From Blasia pusilla (Eukaryota; Marchantiophyta; Marchantiopsida; Blasiales): a stretch of DNA of 64,000 bases. The stretch lies in NCBI GenBank assembly GCA_050084515.1, contig CM114271.1, forward strand, positions 40,796,001 through 40,860,000, given 5' to 3'. Shown here one piece after another: positions 1 to 11,832 of this stretch. Within the stretch, counting starts at the first letter, position 1. Every line of letters begins with the position of its first letter. The notes under the pieces are model-generated. The model worked only from the letters and a program-made list of their open reading frames with translations. It had not been told where the DNA came from and made no database searches. The translations under genes and the position numbers were made by a program.

Positions 1-2480
1 TTCGACACGTATGGCGCTCCAGCTTCAGCGTCCAGGTTTTCAATAGGGCTAGATGAAGTGGGAAACTCATCTTCTCGGACTTCGACTTCCAGGTTCTCCT
101 TCATGTCGTCCTCGGTCGGAGATTCGTCCTCTCTCACATCTGATCCACCTTCAGCTTCCCAGACCTCAGTTCTGTCAAACGAAGTGGAAGATTCATCTTG
201 TGCCAGGACTGATGGTCGGACGTTTGTCTCCGACTTCTCATTTACGCCATCCAGAATATCGGAATCCTCTGCAACTAAATCTGACGCTGTAGCTTCAGCT
301 TCCGAGTTCCTCACCCTGTCAACGACTATCTCAGATTCATCTTCTGTTACATCTGATGTCACCCCAGTTACCAAGTTCTCATTACCATCAGCCAAAGAGG
401 GAGATTCATCTGCTTGTACATCTGGTACTCCAACTACTGTCTCGAAATTTTCAGCCGTGTCACCTGTGACGACAGGTTCACCTGATGCCATATCTGGTGC
501 TAACACGTCACCTTCCGAGCTCGGAGCTTCAGCTTCCAATTCCACTTTCTCATCTACCAAAGCAGGAATTTCATCTTCTCTCGCAACTGACAATCCCAAT
601 TCGGTTTCCAGCTTCTCTTCCCTGTCAACTGTGATTTCAGATACACTTCTTGTGCCATCAAATCCTACCACTTCGGCGTCCGAATTCTCTTTCAGGTCTC
701 CAATGATTTCAGGATCATCTACTCTGACATCTGAGGTTTCTAATTCTCTCCATACACTTTCCACGTACCGAGGGCCGTCCTTAACAACAGAAGACTCGTC
801 TTTCGATAGTAAAGCTTCAGCCTCCGGGTTCTCTGTCAAACTAGCTGAATTGGGAAAATCCTTTCCTCGGACATCTGCTCCACTCGCTTCCGAGCTCTCC
901 ATCCTATCAACTGAAGCACGAGAGTTATCTTCTTTCACGTCTGATGCTTCAGATTGAGCTTCCAAATCCTCCTTCATGTCAACTACGATCTCAGTTTCAT
1001 CTTTCGCTCCTGCTATTTCCTCAAAAATTTCAATCTTGTCACCTTCAAGGACAGACTCACCCAATGTCGAATCTGATGCCGACACTTCATCGTTCAAGTT
1101 TTGAATCCCGTCAACTTCACCTGGGCATTCACCGACGCTCACATCTAGTGCTCTGGTTTCAAATCCCAAGGTCTCAACCATATCAGATGTAAGAGGAGAA
1201 TCATCGTCTTGCATACTTGATGCTCTCACTTCAGCTTCCAAGTGCTCCTTCCCGTCTACTGGAGTCAGAGATTCATCCTCTTTCGCACCTGATGCTCCTA
1301 CTCCAGATTCCGGATTCTCCTCCTGGTCAACTGGCGTTCCAGATTCATCCACTCTCACCTTGGATGATACCACCTCCCCTTCCAAGTTCTCCTTCGTGTA
1401 CCAAGTGACCTCGGAATCAACCACTTTGACATCTGATACTTCTGATTCTTCCCGTTCACTTCCCACGTTTTGAGCGCTCTCAAGTGCACTAGGAGACTCA
1501 TTTTTCGGCACATCCGATGCTCCAGCCTCAGCCGCCAAGTTGTCGGTTCCACAAGTTGGAAGAGAATCATCTTCTCCAACATCTAATGCCATCTCTTCAG
1601 CTTCCAAGTTCTCTTTTCTGTCAACTGAGGTCGGGGATTCCCCATCTATCGCATGTGAAGCTCTAGCTTCAACCTCCAAGTCCTCCTCCCCGTCGACTAC
1701 GGTCTGAGATTCGTCAGGTACGACATCTGATGCGCCCTCTTCAGCTTCCAAGTCCTCGTTCCTGTCGACTGAGGTGGAAGATTCACTCACCGTGACATCT
1801 GACGGCCGGATTTCAGCTTCCAAATCCTCATCCCTGTCGACTGAATCGGGAAATTCATCTGCTTGGACATCTAAAGCTCCGCCTTCTGTTTCCAAGGTTC
1901 CATTCCTGCCATTTATGGAGACAGACTCATCTGCAGTCACATCTGATGCTCCCACTTCTCGGACTTCCGATGCACCAGAGTCATCTTCCAAGTTCTCCAC
2001 CCCCGAAACTGAAGTCCGACTTTCGTCTACCCTCACGAGCAAATCTCCGGCTTCAGTTTCCAAGTTTTTCTTGTTGTCCCCTGCGGTAGCAGACTCATCT
2101 GCTCTCATATCTGAGGCATCTGCGTCCAAGTTTTCCCTTGTGATGGCAAGCTCATCCGCTGTCAAGTCAAATGCTCCCACTTTGGCTTCCAAGTCCTCAC
2201 TCTTGTCCGCTACAATAAAAGATGCAGCTTCACCTTCTAAGTTCTCAACCCTCCTAGGTGAATTAGGAGGATCTTCTCGGACATCCCATGCTCCAGAGTC
2301 ACCTTCCAAGTTCTGCATCCCCGAAACTGAAGTCTCAGACACATCTTCCGTCGCATGCAATTCTCTGACTTCAGCTTCCAAATTTTCATTTCTGTCGTCT
2401 GTTGTAGCAGAATCATTTACACTCATATCTGAGACTTCTGTTTGTTTGATTTCTACTCCTTTCTCAGCAATATCAACACC
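1..2480 (-). repeat. Coding minisatellite, degenerate units of about 66-75 bp
   Basis: On the plus strand a block reading like AGCTTCCAAGTTCTCC recurs every 66-75 bp, for example near 21, 84 and 153 and at 1605, 1671 and 1746. Each block is the complement of the NLEAE part of one protein repeat. Unit length varies by multiples of three and the frame is kept throughout, which suggests coding constraint. Confidence 0.7.
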
Positions 2481-2843
2481 TTCACGTTCCACAGCTGTAT
2501 CTTTGGTGGGATACTCCGATCCCATACCTGGAACGGACTCCCTTCCTTCCATTCCTTGAGTTTCGAGACTCTCAACAACTAACTGGCCAGCCGGCTCACT
2601 TGCCACCACAGCTTTTGGTGATAGAACTGCATCTTCGCTCTCGTCTTTCAAATCTGTACCTTCATCACCGTCGGCTTCAAATCCAAGACTACTATCGTCA
2701 GCTACTCCTGAAAAAGAGCTTCGACTAAGTTTATCTTCGGATGAAGGGCTTCCATGACTAGCAACCCCGTCAACATCCTTCCCGTCAACGTCCTGGTTTG
2801 ACATCGATGCATTCTGATACATTGGAAAAGAGGACTTCAGCAT
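1..2843 (-). CDS. Acidic repeat protein, 5' part of a gene running off the left edge
   Basis: Reading the minus strand with codons whose lowest plus coordinate is divisible by three, I found no stop from 2858 to the window edge. The upstream stop is TAA at 2861-2859. Possible starts are ATG at 2843, 2822 and 2804; I took the longest, giving 947 codons with no C-terminus in view. The first 150 residues are serine- and acid-rich and not repeated. After that, units of about 24 residues recur, each with an NLEAE-like stretch, then ASDV, a DES triplet and VDR; roughly 35-38 units. The protein is extremely rich in Glu and Asp, with no membrane segment or cysteine motif, so it is probably disordered. 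Acidic repeat regions of this kind are known from the A-domain of Toc159-family chloroplast import receptors, but no GTPase domain is in view, so that is only a hypothesis. Plus-strand Ser/Thr-rich frames here are antisense shadows. Introns further 5' are possible. Confidence 0.7.
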   Translation of the reverse strand, partial: MLKSSFPMYQNASMSNQDVDGKDVDGVASHGSPSSEDKLSRSSFSGVADDSSLGFEADGDEGTDLKDESEDAVLSPKAVVASEPAGQLVVESLETQGMEGRESVPGMGSEYPTKDTAVEREGVDIAEKGVEIKQTEVSDMSVNDSATTDDRNENLEAEVRELHATEDVSETSVSGMQNLEGDSGAWDVREDPPNSPRRVENLEGEAASFIVADKSEDLEAKVGAFDLTADELAITRENLDADASDMRADESATAGDNKKNLETEAGDLLVRVDESRTSVSGVENLEDDSGASEVREVGASDVTADESVSINGRNGTLETEGGALDVQADEFPDSVDRDEDLEAEIRPSDVTVSESSTSVDRNEDLEAEEGASDVVPDESQTVVDGEEDLEVEARASHAIDGESPTSVDRKENLEAEEMALDVGEDDSLPTCGTDNLAAEAGASDVPKNESPSALESAQNVGSEREESEVSDVKVVDSEVTWYTKENLEGEVVSSKVRVDESGTPVDQEENPESGVGASGAKEDESLTPVDGKEHLEAEVRASSMQDDDSPLTSDMVETLGFETRALDVSVGECPGEVDGIQNLNDEVSASDSTLGESVLEGDKIEIFEEIAGAKDETEIVVDMKEDLEAQSEASDVKEDNSRASVDRMESSEASGADVRGKDFPNSASLTENPEAEALLSKDESSVVKDGPRYVESVWRELETSDVRVDDPEIIGDLKENSDAEVVGFDGTRSVSEITVDREEKLETELGLSVAREDEIPALVDEKVELEAEAPSSEGDVLAPDMASGEPVVTGDTAENFETVVGVPDVQADESPSLADGNENLVTGVTSDVTEDESEIVVDRVRNSEAEATASDLVAEDSDILDGVNEKSETNVRPSVLAQDESSTSFDRTEVWEAEGGSDVREDESPTEDDMKENLEVEVREDEFPTSSSPIENLDAEAGAPYVS

Positions 2844-4786
2844 GGACTCCAAACGCTCTTACATATCATAATGCTTGGGTGAGGGCAGAACGTTTGACCC
2901 ACACACAACAGTTGAAATCAAACAAATTAATTTCTGAACCACCATCGCTCAGGAAAAATGGCTCTATGATGACACACAGCTGCCTGATTAGAGACTAACA
3001 TGGCGACAAAAGCCTTCCTTCCTACTAACTATGAATAGAATATCTAAACTGTCTCCTCAAAATGAAAATGTGAAGGAGAGGAAAGGGACTTTTCACGGCC
3101 AAGGACCAGTTAAGCGCATGTGCTCAACTCATATACCTCTGAGGCTGCGGTTATGCCAAAACCCAGTGTCACCTTTGATCCATCTCCTTCTGACGCCTCG
3201 TTTTCCATCCTTCAATTAATTGTATTTCGGGGATGCCACTCCAATAACTGAATACACCAATCCGAAACTTACATTCAGTATACCTGGCAACATTTTGGCG
3301 TCAAGTAGTAGCCAGCATACAAGTTTGACAGCTAGAAGATCCATGGCTATGAGCAAATGTAGGTAAATTTTGGACGTCGTGACCATTTGTGCTCTTAACA
3401 GTAGCACTATATCCGATTTGAAATCAGATGACACAAACTCCGAAAGACAATTCGAAAAACCCCGAAAGAGAAGGAATCTGGCAAATGAAAAAAAATGGTT
3501 GTGAAGAGAAACTATAGGTTTTTGCTTCAGAAAACCACACGGAAAAATACACAAGCTACTCGGAAGGCAGTCGCACGGCACGCAAAATTTGGAAAGAAAA
3601 TCTGTGACATGGAAGGCATGTAATGAATAAACTGGAACGTTCTTAGGAAAATCACATTAGTCCAATGACTCGGAAAAGAGTGTAGTGCTAAGAGAGAGAG
3701 ACGTGCGTGACCTTTATTTGAGAGTAGAGCTTACTAATAACTTACTCACACGCACACCATAAAAAAAAACTGAACTCAATCAAGGATAACTGGTGAATTT
3801 TCTTTGATCAAAGCTACCGCCTCGGACAAGCTTGCATTACCCCTAGCCTGTAGCACAAAGAATCTGTTAAACAGACTTGAGCAGGAATGTGACAAGAGAA
3901 CGTCGACAGAGAGTCGCTTTAAGTGGTTCTGACTGAAACTCAAGCAGCTTCTAATTGTACGGTTCTGTTTCTTTTACTTTTCTGATCGAGGAAGTAGATT
4001 TTCAATTTTGAAGCCCAGCAAAACGAATATCTCTGTAGAGCTAACTAATTCTAACTGGATAGTGTAGCTGTAACAAGTAAAACCTGTAAAGAAGGAGATT
4101 ATGAAGAGAAATATACTCCCGTTGGATAACATTTGCAGTTCGACTTGCTGGGTCTCATTTTAGGATGAAACCAGTAAAACGATGAGTATTAAAGTAGCAA
4201 AATCACAACCCGGTGCGATTGACTTATTCTATTCAAGAGTACTCCCGTGCATGACAAACGCAGGCTAGTCAAATGCTTTGACGAGAGTATTGATAAACAT
4301 CAGAATCCGTTTCAAAGCGTAGCTTCAGTTCACTAATACCGTGAACGGACTTAGCTGCTTGCAAATCTGTCCTTGGTATGTTGTGATCACTTGTTTTTGG
4401 GACGACGTCAAGTGACGTAAATAAATGAATCCAATTTAACCTCATAGAGTCGGCGAATCCTTTCCTTCACTCATTCACACAATTCTTGGATGACTTGACC
4501 CATGTTGACAGAAAGAAGAAAGGGGACCAAGAACAGGTAAAAAATTGATCGAGAGCAGGAACCGTAAAATCTGATTATCAAGCCAAACATCTATTTCCGA
4601 TGACGAACAGTGTCAGGAACGTTAATGCATGCAAAAGGCTATGGAAAAGTAGTCGGCACAAATGATGTGGAAAACTAACACAGGAAGAACACAACTCCAA
4701 AGGCACGAAAGCCTCCGAAATCTGGTTAGAAAAACATCTCGATCAACTCATTACATATGTGTAGAAGGACAGACACCTAAGAGAAT
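2844..4786. other. No recognised gene; presumed upstream region of the acidic repeat gene
   Basis: There is a minus-strand frame of 121 codons at 3216-3581 with unremarkable composition and no family resemblance I can name. Moderate AT content and short homopolymers suggest introns or upstream DNA of the minus-strand gene. Confidence 0.4.
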
Positions 4787-4942
4787 TTAATCCATCACAG
4801 AGAGCGCCAGTCCGCTGTAGCAATCACCAACCAGTTTCGTAGAGGACTTCAAATTGAAATCCCCATCACCGTCCTCGACAAGAATACCAACTTCTTTGCA
4901 CTCATTCACCTGCGTCAAGGTGAGAATTTCGGCAAGGTTCAT
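4787..4942 (-). CDS. Possible small ORF or exon, 51 codons
   Basis: ATG at 4942-4940 to TAA at 4789-4787. The product has a protein-like composition, with VNECKEVG and then EDGDGDFNLK near its middle. An acceptor-like CAG precedes the valine of VNECK, so the stretch could instead be an internal exon of the minus-strand gene that ends in the acidic repeats. No family is recognised, and its frame differs from that of the repeat ORF. Chance cannot be excluded at this length. Confidence 0.2.
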   Translation of the reverse strand: MNLAEILTLTQVNECKEVGILVEDGDGDFNLKSSTKLVGDCYSGLALSVMD

Positions 4943-6559
4943 CTAAACGTGGAGGTTGGGGGGAGGGGGGGGTACAGCTTCACTGCCATCAACTTTTCAT
5001 TCGCGCTTCGTTGACGTTCAGGACAACGCCGCCACAAATGAGAGTTAATTTTGGTGGTCCAGCTCCTTTCGGTTGGCTGGAGGTACTAGCGGGTTTCAAG
5101 CATAGGTTCATTGAGCGAAATGAAAACAATTTAGTCGCTGCTTGCCAGAAGCACACCCTTCAGTGAACTTACACCGTGGGTAGTCAATCTGGCAAACATA
5201 TGCATCCGTAAGAATGTAGAAGCGACGTAACGCTGGGGCCATTTTCGGACGCAGCAGACTCCAGCTTGTCACTGCAGTTAGTTACACGAGGACTGAATCG
5301 ACCAGCTCGGAATTCTGGTGTTTATCAATGCTCTCCTCAAAGCATAAACACATGCCTCATTAAACATATTTCCGGCGATCATCCGAGGAAATCATCTTCA
5401 CTCAGCGTCACATCTATCGCTTTTGATGGAGACGGCGATGTTTCCACAGAGCGGCGTTGGCTGTTAAACAGAAACTGGACCACCCTTGAAGATCACGGAA
5501 TGAGAATTTCTAAATCTCCCCATAGTATTGCGACGCCCGCAACCCGTAAAAATGATGCGGGATTACTTCCTTAACATCCTTGGATGCGAATCCATGATCT
5601 GATCACACTGCATTCGACTAGTCTACTGCTCGGAGTGGTCAGGGTACAAACTGTGAGTGCAAAACGTCTAAATCGGCAGAACTTCGTCAGAATTGGTCAT
5701 TGGTCTCCCTACGTCCCTCCCTCCCATAAGAAGCAACAGTCTTGGGCTGGATTCCACACAAAAAGTCCATTTGGTGTAATTCCTCAACCACAAACAAAAC
5801 TCTCTCAGGCAGTTTCCTCTCGATTGTTTTGCATTCGCTCAAACAAAACTTCGTGGCTTCGTTTCGACAGGCGCAGGCGAAGGCTAGCCTCGCCTCGGCT
5901 GCGGTGCCAGTAGTTCTTCTACCCCACCGGTCAGGAGAATACGGAACCAGATTGACAGACTACCAACTGTTCTAGTATCGCTAGAACACCCTGGACTTGC
6001 GACCGTCCCCAATAAGCTCTATTTTTCCAGAGAGAATACTAGATATATCATTAATGCTCTCAATAGTATCGTGGCCACACGCCGGTGAAAAGATGACGCA
6101 ACGCCTGATATGGCAACTATAACGACGGGTTTTGAAATTCCGTGGATCTTGACACGCGTGAGTAGCTGAGATGGAAGCTCCATGACGATTCTCAAAGACA
6201 TTCCAGCTGAGCATACGACGGAGACAGACAAATTCATACATTTGGACGTCTTCGAATCGTGTCTACACGCTTGTCGAAGCAAGAGAATATGACAAGACCA
6301 ATGAAACATCTAAAAATTTGGGAGAAGGTGCTCACTTGTGGGAACACGACTCTAATCCAGACGGAAATCAAGTATCCTGTTTCGCCGACTGCCCCCGATT
6401 CCCAGCATTTCCCCGGACTCCGCCCCCAGCCAGGCAGCGAGACGCGAGCTACTGACCGACAGAATCAGCGCAAGAAAAAAAAAGAAATCAGTTCGCATCA
6501 ACGCCAGTCTCACACATCTACTATATGAAATATCAATCACCTACGGAATCGAGCCTACC
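4943..6559. other. No recognised gene
   Basis: The segment includes a G-rich run near 4957-4973. A short minus-strand frame near 5480-5390 reads SVETSPSPSKAIDV and then LSEDDFLG before a stop; it could be exon sequence of the neighbouring gene but cannot be tied to it. ORFs at 5266-5574 and 5584-5913 (plus) and 5981-6309 (minus) look like chance frames. Confidence 0.3.
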
Positions 6560-6900
6560 TTCGATCATTCCAGGCGGATGGACTCCCACGCCGTCGTCCG
6601 AATTCTCCTCCCCTGCATAACGTCAGATACGGGCTCCAATTCCACCTTCATTCACTTCCCACCTTATCTCGTCCTCATCCTCCGATCCGGCGAAATTGCA
6701 GCCCCGATCCGCTCCGCCCCTCCGCTCATCTATCGTCCCATCGCATCCCACTCGCTGCACCCGCTCATCTATTCTCTCCGCTCCCTCGCCTACGCGCTCC
6801 GCCCCGCCTCGCCACGCCAGCTCCGACCCGGGCAGCGCATTCAGACAAGTTCGCGCGGGAGCCACATTACCACACCTAATCCGCATTAGACTCTTTGTGG
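6560..6900. promoter_or_regulatory. GC- and CpG-rich segment, candidate promoter or first exon
   Basis: Base composition changes sharply here: runs of CCGCTCC and CGCC with many CpG pairs in an otherwise AT-rich window. Frames on both strands are open for about 90-100 codons, as expected for GC-rich DNA. The place is suitable for the transcription start of the minus-strand gene ending at the left edge, but I see no clear TATA box. Confidence 0.3.
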
Positions 6901-8246
6901 ATTTTCACTCCCTCGGAACGCCGCGGGACATCAGCATACGGCACTGTTCTGCTAGCGCCGGTAACTTTCTTAAAGCATTCTGAGATTCCCGATCGAAATA
7001 CGGGAAAACGGTGTAAATGATAATAACTTCTGACCGAAGAGGGGATTTTCAAAAATCTGGAAATGGCGATAGAATTTCGAGGGTCTGGCGAGTCTAAAAT
7101 AACTTGCGGGATGCGAGTGCCCGCGTAGTGAGTGAATGCATCTGAACTGCCTCTGGGGCGGGGGAATTCCGGGAATAGATTTTCGAGGTAATTGAAGTCT
7201 AAGTGCGTTAACGCACTCGCTTTCGAATCCGAAAGGGATTGTGCTATAGAGCATGTGGACACGCTTTACTCCAACAGTATGCGCATTCATATATATGCTC
7301 TCACGTACTACTTCCCTCGTATCACGGATACGATGGATGAAATTCATTGGAAGTTTTCTTATCCTCATTTATCTTGATCCGCTATTTTCTATCAATTCCC
7401 TTGTTCTCTTTAGCACCTCAATTATTTGAACGCTTGAAAATAAATTCACATACACACTAAGGTGTAAAATAGTTCTGGTGCTTCTTTTTTATAGATTTTT
7501 TTTCTTTTAACCCTCCTACTCATAATAACTTCCATGTGTTTTGCTAATAATATAGATGGCCTCGACAACCTCGAAAATTTCATGGAATTTCTTATTTCTA
7601 TGAGTTTGAGTACATTTTTGGGTTCATTTTGGTTTTTTTAAATCACGTTCTCACTATGAAAGAAATGCCATAATTTAATCATATATGTTAATGAAAAAAA
7701 AGTATATTGTCATTTCTTTCTGTCGCACCATAAATGCATCTATATTATTACAAGAGAAGAAAATTACTTGTAAACATCTCTTTTTTTACATGTTGCAATT
7801 AGGCAACAAGAAAATATTTTGTGTTACAAGAAATAATAATTAATTTTAAAATTTTTACATCCCCCAGATGTAGACTCGATCTAAATTCCCTCCTCCATGT
7901 GTGTCGTATATGCTTCTCTCTTTTTTAGCTCGCTCGCCATGTACAGGTGTTCAAATCTATTACGTGGAGCTCTCAAAACCGTTTGATGCCAACTATCTAC
8001 CCTAATTCCGGCATCTCGCGTTAGGTTGCTCAATTCAATGACGTTGCAGCAGCGTACCATTGATGTTGGGGCCTTACTTATCCTTCACTGCGCAACATTG
8101 TTTGAGAGAAGCCGCGTGTTAGCTTCATAGATGCAGTTGCATTTTTGTTTCCTCACTTGTATTTGCTTTGAAGCACGCTCTATGGCAGCTTCTCTACCTC
8201 TTGGTGTATTGTAGTTCGCATGGCTACGACGGGCTAGATTGTGCTA
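6901..8246. other. AT-rich intergenic DNA with a perfect 16-bp palindrome
   Basis: No coding signal. AGTGCGTTAACGCACT at 7202-7217 is a perfect dyad. After 7380 the sequence becomes strongly AT-rich with poly-T runs. Confidence 0.4.
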
Positions 8247-8416
8247 TCTATATTATTATTGGAGAGTGCCTTCTTGATTTGCAAACGCCTCTTTGTTTGA
8301 CATCTGGCAACTGGGCATCAAGAAAATGTTTCCCCCTCTACAAGCAACAAGATAGAATTTTGTCCGCAACATGATTAGTCCCTTCACTCCCGTGCATGGC
8401 ACAGGGTGCCCACTAG
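8247..8416 (+). mobile_element. Short non-autonomous Helitron
   Basis: The 5' end begins TCTATATTATTATTGGAGAG after an A, and the 3' end is CTAG followed by T, so the insertion lies in an AT dinucleotide as expected for Helitrons. A hairpin with stem CCCGTG and an imperfect CACaGGG partner (8389-8406) lies seven bases before CTAG. The first 100 bp closely resemble the start of the element at 63286-63526. There is no coding capacity. Confidence 0.65.
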
Positions 8417-11400
8417 TGTTGGTGTATTGTCAAAGTGCTCTATCCTCAAAGACTCTGTCGATCACACTTGTCTTTCGCTCGAACAATCATGTACGCGCAC
8501 ATTGTACTAACTCAATTGTGCCCTGTTTACCCCATGCTTCCATTTCCATCTCTCATTCATCCGTTGAGGCTCGGTTCATTTATTAACCATGATTGGTCCC
8601 ACGCACAATGGGGGTTACACAATAGTACAACTAACCATTGCAGATTTCTATGCATAACACAAGCTACACACTAGTAGAACTAACCATTGCAGTTTTCTAG
8701 GAAAGAAATGTGGAAAATTCTGCATCCTTGGATACAAATCTTCACCTTCTTATTTTGGAGATTCTTAGTATCTCAAGTTTCTTTTGAAACCATCCACACA
8801 TGAAAATACTTCTTACATAACCTTTGAATATTTCTAAGAGATTTGAATCTTCTACAAATTTCATGATCCAACCTATTAATTTTAAATCATGAGAATTTAT
8901 GTGGAAGCAAAGGAAGGTAGATAACATTCACAAACTTCCAAGTATTTGTTTGGTGAGACTCTTACAGGAAAATTATTGTGTGCAATTTATCTCGCGAATA
9001 AATGACAATCAAGAAAGAACCATTGCCCCCAGAAAATAATTACAAGCAAATTGGATCTTCAAAAGGGGGGGGGGGGGTAGATTTGTTAGAAACTTGCAAG
9101 TAAAGAAGCAAGAACTACAACCCCAGCAGCTTGAAGGCATAGAGGTACAATGCACTTGAGCAAGGACCGGTAGGTTCAACATCCTTGGCCTCTATATTTA
9201 TGCCTAAAGGGCCCAAAGCGAGGACCTTGATAGGGTTCCCACTTACTATTGGGAAATTTGTAATGTTATTTGAGGAGCGTTTCTCAAACGGCAACAGCTT
9301 GAGAGTTCACCACATGTCTTTTTTAACTTAGGAATGCATAACGCGTGGCATATATGTCTATCATATAAAAAAATTTAATAAATGACTTTTAGGAAATTGG
9401 GCACGTACGTAATATACATGTATAATTACATTAAATTACACACACCGTGCATCGCACGGTCCCTCGAGGGTCCTAACCATTATTTGAAATAGAGGGATCG
9501 AGGTTGTATTATTCCTTGTGCTAGATATTCATGACACACCCTACTGGATTTTTAATGGGCCCATGAGAAAATTCAATGTCATTACTTCAAACATTTTCCA
9601 ATGAGCCAAAGGACGCATTATTGTTTTTCCATGTTCATATCTGAAAAAATTTCTCAAAGAATATAATTTCATATTTTCCGAAAAAAACGTTTTAATGCGG
9701 TAGGACATGTTCTGATTTTGTTTCTTTCACCATATTTAGTTGTAATAGGAACTAAACGGAAAAATATAAACTTTTAGGATAATGAAAATATATATACCAC
9801 CCTAAAATATTTTCTTACCGTTTGGGAGAAAAAGTATTGCACCTGAATTATCTTACATAAATTAAAAATTTTGCTTATTTTTAGATTGAAGCATTAATTT
9901 TCCATAAGATTCATCAAAAAATCATAAAATTTTCAAATTTATTTGATGAAAAAGGATAATTAAATACATTTATTGATGAAATTTGTTTACTGGACCAAAC
10001 AAGTGTGCATGTAAGAAACATATCTAAATTCATAAGATGACTACACGGCAGATTCCATCCAAGCATATTCTTAAAGATGACCATAAAATAGAAATTAGAC
10101 CTATTTTTCATGAGACCATGAAGCCTCCTGGAACGCTATACAGCTACTTTCAGAGTGAAAAGCCACAAATTCATTTAACGCTACACTCCTACTTCTGGGG
10201 ATTCTACAAATTGAGTTTCTTATACATCACTTATGATGTGCTTTAGCCAAAAAAATATAGTTATTCATAGACGAGGCCCTCTTCCAACAAAATGTGAAAT
10301 TTTTTCCTTGGAACCGAATTTATATCAAACGTTACCGTCAAAAAGGTGTTTCTCGATCTTTGAAATCGATTGAATCCAAAGCTTCAAATGACTTGGAACT
10401 TTGTAATGGTAGGGTAAGTGTTAAAGAATTGGGAAACACCGAGATTTGGAAAATATCACACGAACTAATGTCAAAAAATTATCATTTTAATATTCCACCC
10501 ATAGGACCAGAAAAAGTTTTGGGGGTTACCTCGAAAATAGCTAAATTTATTATAGAACAAAAATTTGTATAATTTTGCGTGGATACCTTTAAAAATTATC
10601 TTCTCCAAAATTTAATTACTAGGATAGTCAATATTTTTCAATTTTGAAGCGCATAACTACATGCGAGATGGTTCTAATATATCCACACTAGCTAGATGCC
10701 CATAGAATATAAAATAAACATTTAAATCAATCTATGTTATAATGTGAGGAGGCTCTTGGGCGGGCGTTTTTGGTAGTTTGTCCTCCTAAGAAGTGATTCC
10801 CTTCTTGAAAGGGAAATCCACTTTGAAAATAATAGTTTTTTTTATGGTGAAAACTTGCTAACCTTAGAGTGGACTAAATATGTGTATGAGTGCTTGTTTT
10901 TGTAAGGTTGAACCTCTTCTATCATCCACACACATTTACGTTAACATTAGAGTTTTCCTATCAAAATTGTACCGATCACTCTCTCATAAAATTGAATTGT
11001 AGTTTTAGTTAATACCCATTTTTTGAGACATCAAAGCCTCCAAGGAGATTTGAGTGGAGCAACTATCAAAAAATTGGTGGGTCAAGTGGTGGAGTTATTG
11101 CCAAAAGTTGAGGAATAAATGAGGTGAGGGGTTTGTATCTTATGATTTCTCACATCAATTTTGTTTACATAGGTTGATTATGTTGTCATGCACTCTATGT
11201 CCTTATCGATTCGTTGCCTAGCATAGAGAATGAGTGAATGAGCTTTTTATTTCCATCCATTTGACCTAGTACATCGCCTAAGCAAAAAATTACAAGTATA
11301 AATAAGTCGAAATGCAGAGAAATTTAAAACTATGTTATCTTGTTGTACAATTAAGTTGCCTATTTTGCCACATCATTAAAAAACTATATTTTAAATATCC

Positions 11401-11612
11401 AAATCCAATGAAACCATACTCATATTGTCAAATGAGGTAGCACCCATGGCTTTTAAAATTCAGGAATGGACAGTAGGCATACCATGCCACAAATATGTAA
11501 GGGAGGAACTTCAAACACATTTAAAGCCATACTAGGACAAGAAAACTAACGAGTAGAGTTTTTTTTGGGATGATTTATTCAATGGTCATGATGACTTCTA
11601 AATAGTGATATA
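8417..11612. other. AT-rich DNA without a recognised gene
   Basis: It contains a G13 run at 9065-9077 and many A/T tracts. The 92-codon plus-strand ORF at 10294-10572 has no recognisable domain and is kept here as unassigned. Confidence 0.4.
9444..9460. other. Helitron-type terminal hairpin, orphan
   Basis: ACCGTGC, a 3-nt loop and GCACGGT form a perfect 7-bp stem almost identical to the 3' hairpin of the short Helitrons here. It is followed by CCCTCGAGG instead of CTAG, so it may be the decayed end of an older copy. Confidence 0.3.
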
Positions 11613-11832
11613 TTCATTTCTCCAAGCATGATCAAAATTTATTGGTTATTTTCATCAGATTGTTAGGTAAGCAAATAGTCCTTAAATTTTTAAGAAAAAT
11701 ATTATAATGACTTTTATTCATTTCATTTCTCCGAACATGATGAAAATCTATTGGTTATTTTCATCTGATTGTTAGGTAAACAAATAGTCCTTAAAATTGT
11801 AGGAAAACTATTCTAATGACTTTTATTCACCA
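11613..11832. repeat. Tandem duplication, two units of about 109 bp
   Basis: Unit one starts at 11613 and unit two at 11722, both with TTCATTTCTCC. They share the phrases TTGGTTATTTTCATC and GATTGTTAGGTAA and the ending AATGACTTTTATTCA. Scattered substitutions show that the duplication is not recent. Confidence 0.75.

Noticed and set aside
58-2559. Long Ser/Thr-rich plus-strand ORFs (58-957, 1774-2559)
   Set aside because: They are antisense to a much longer minus-strand frame with consistent repeat units; Ser-rich translation is what the complement of Glu/Asp-rich codons gives.
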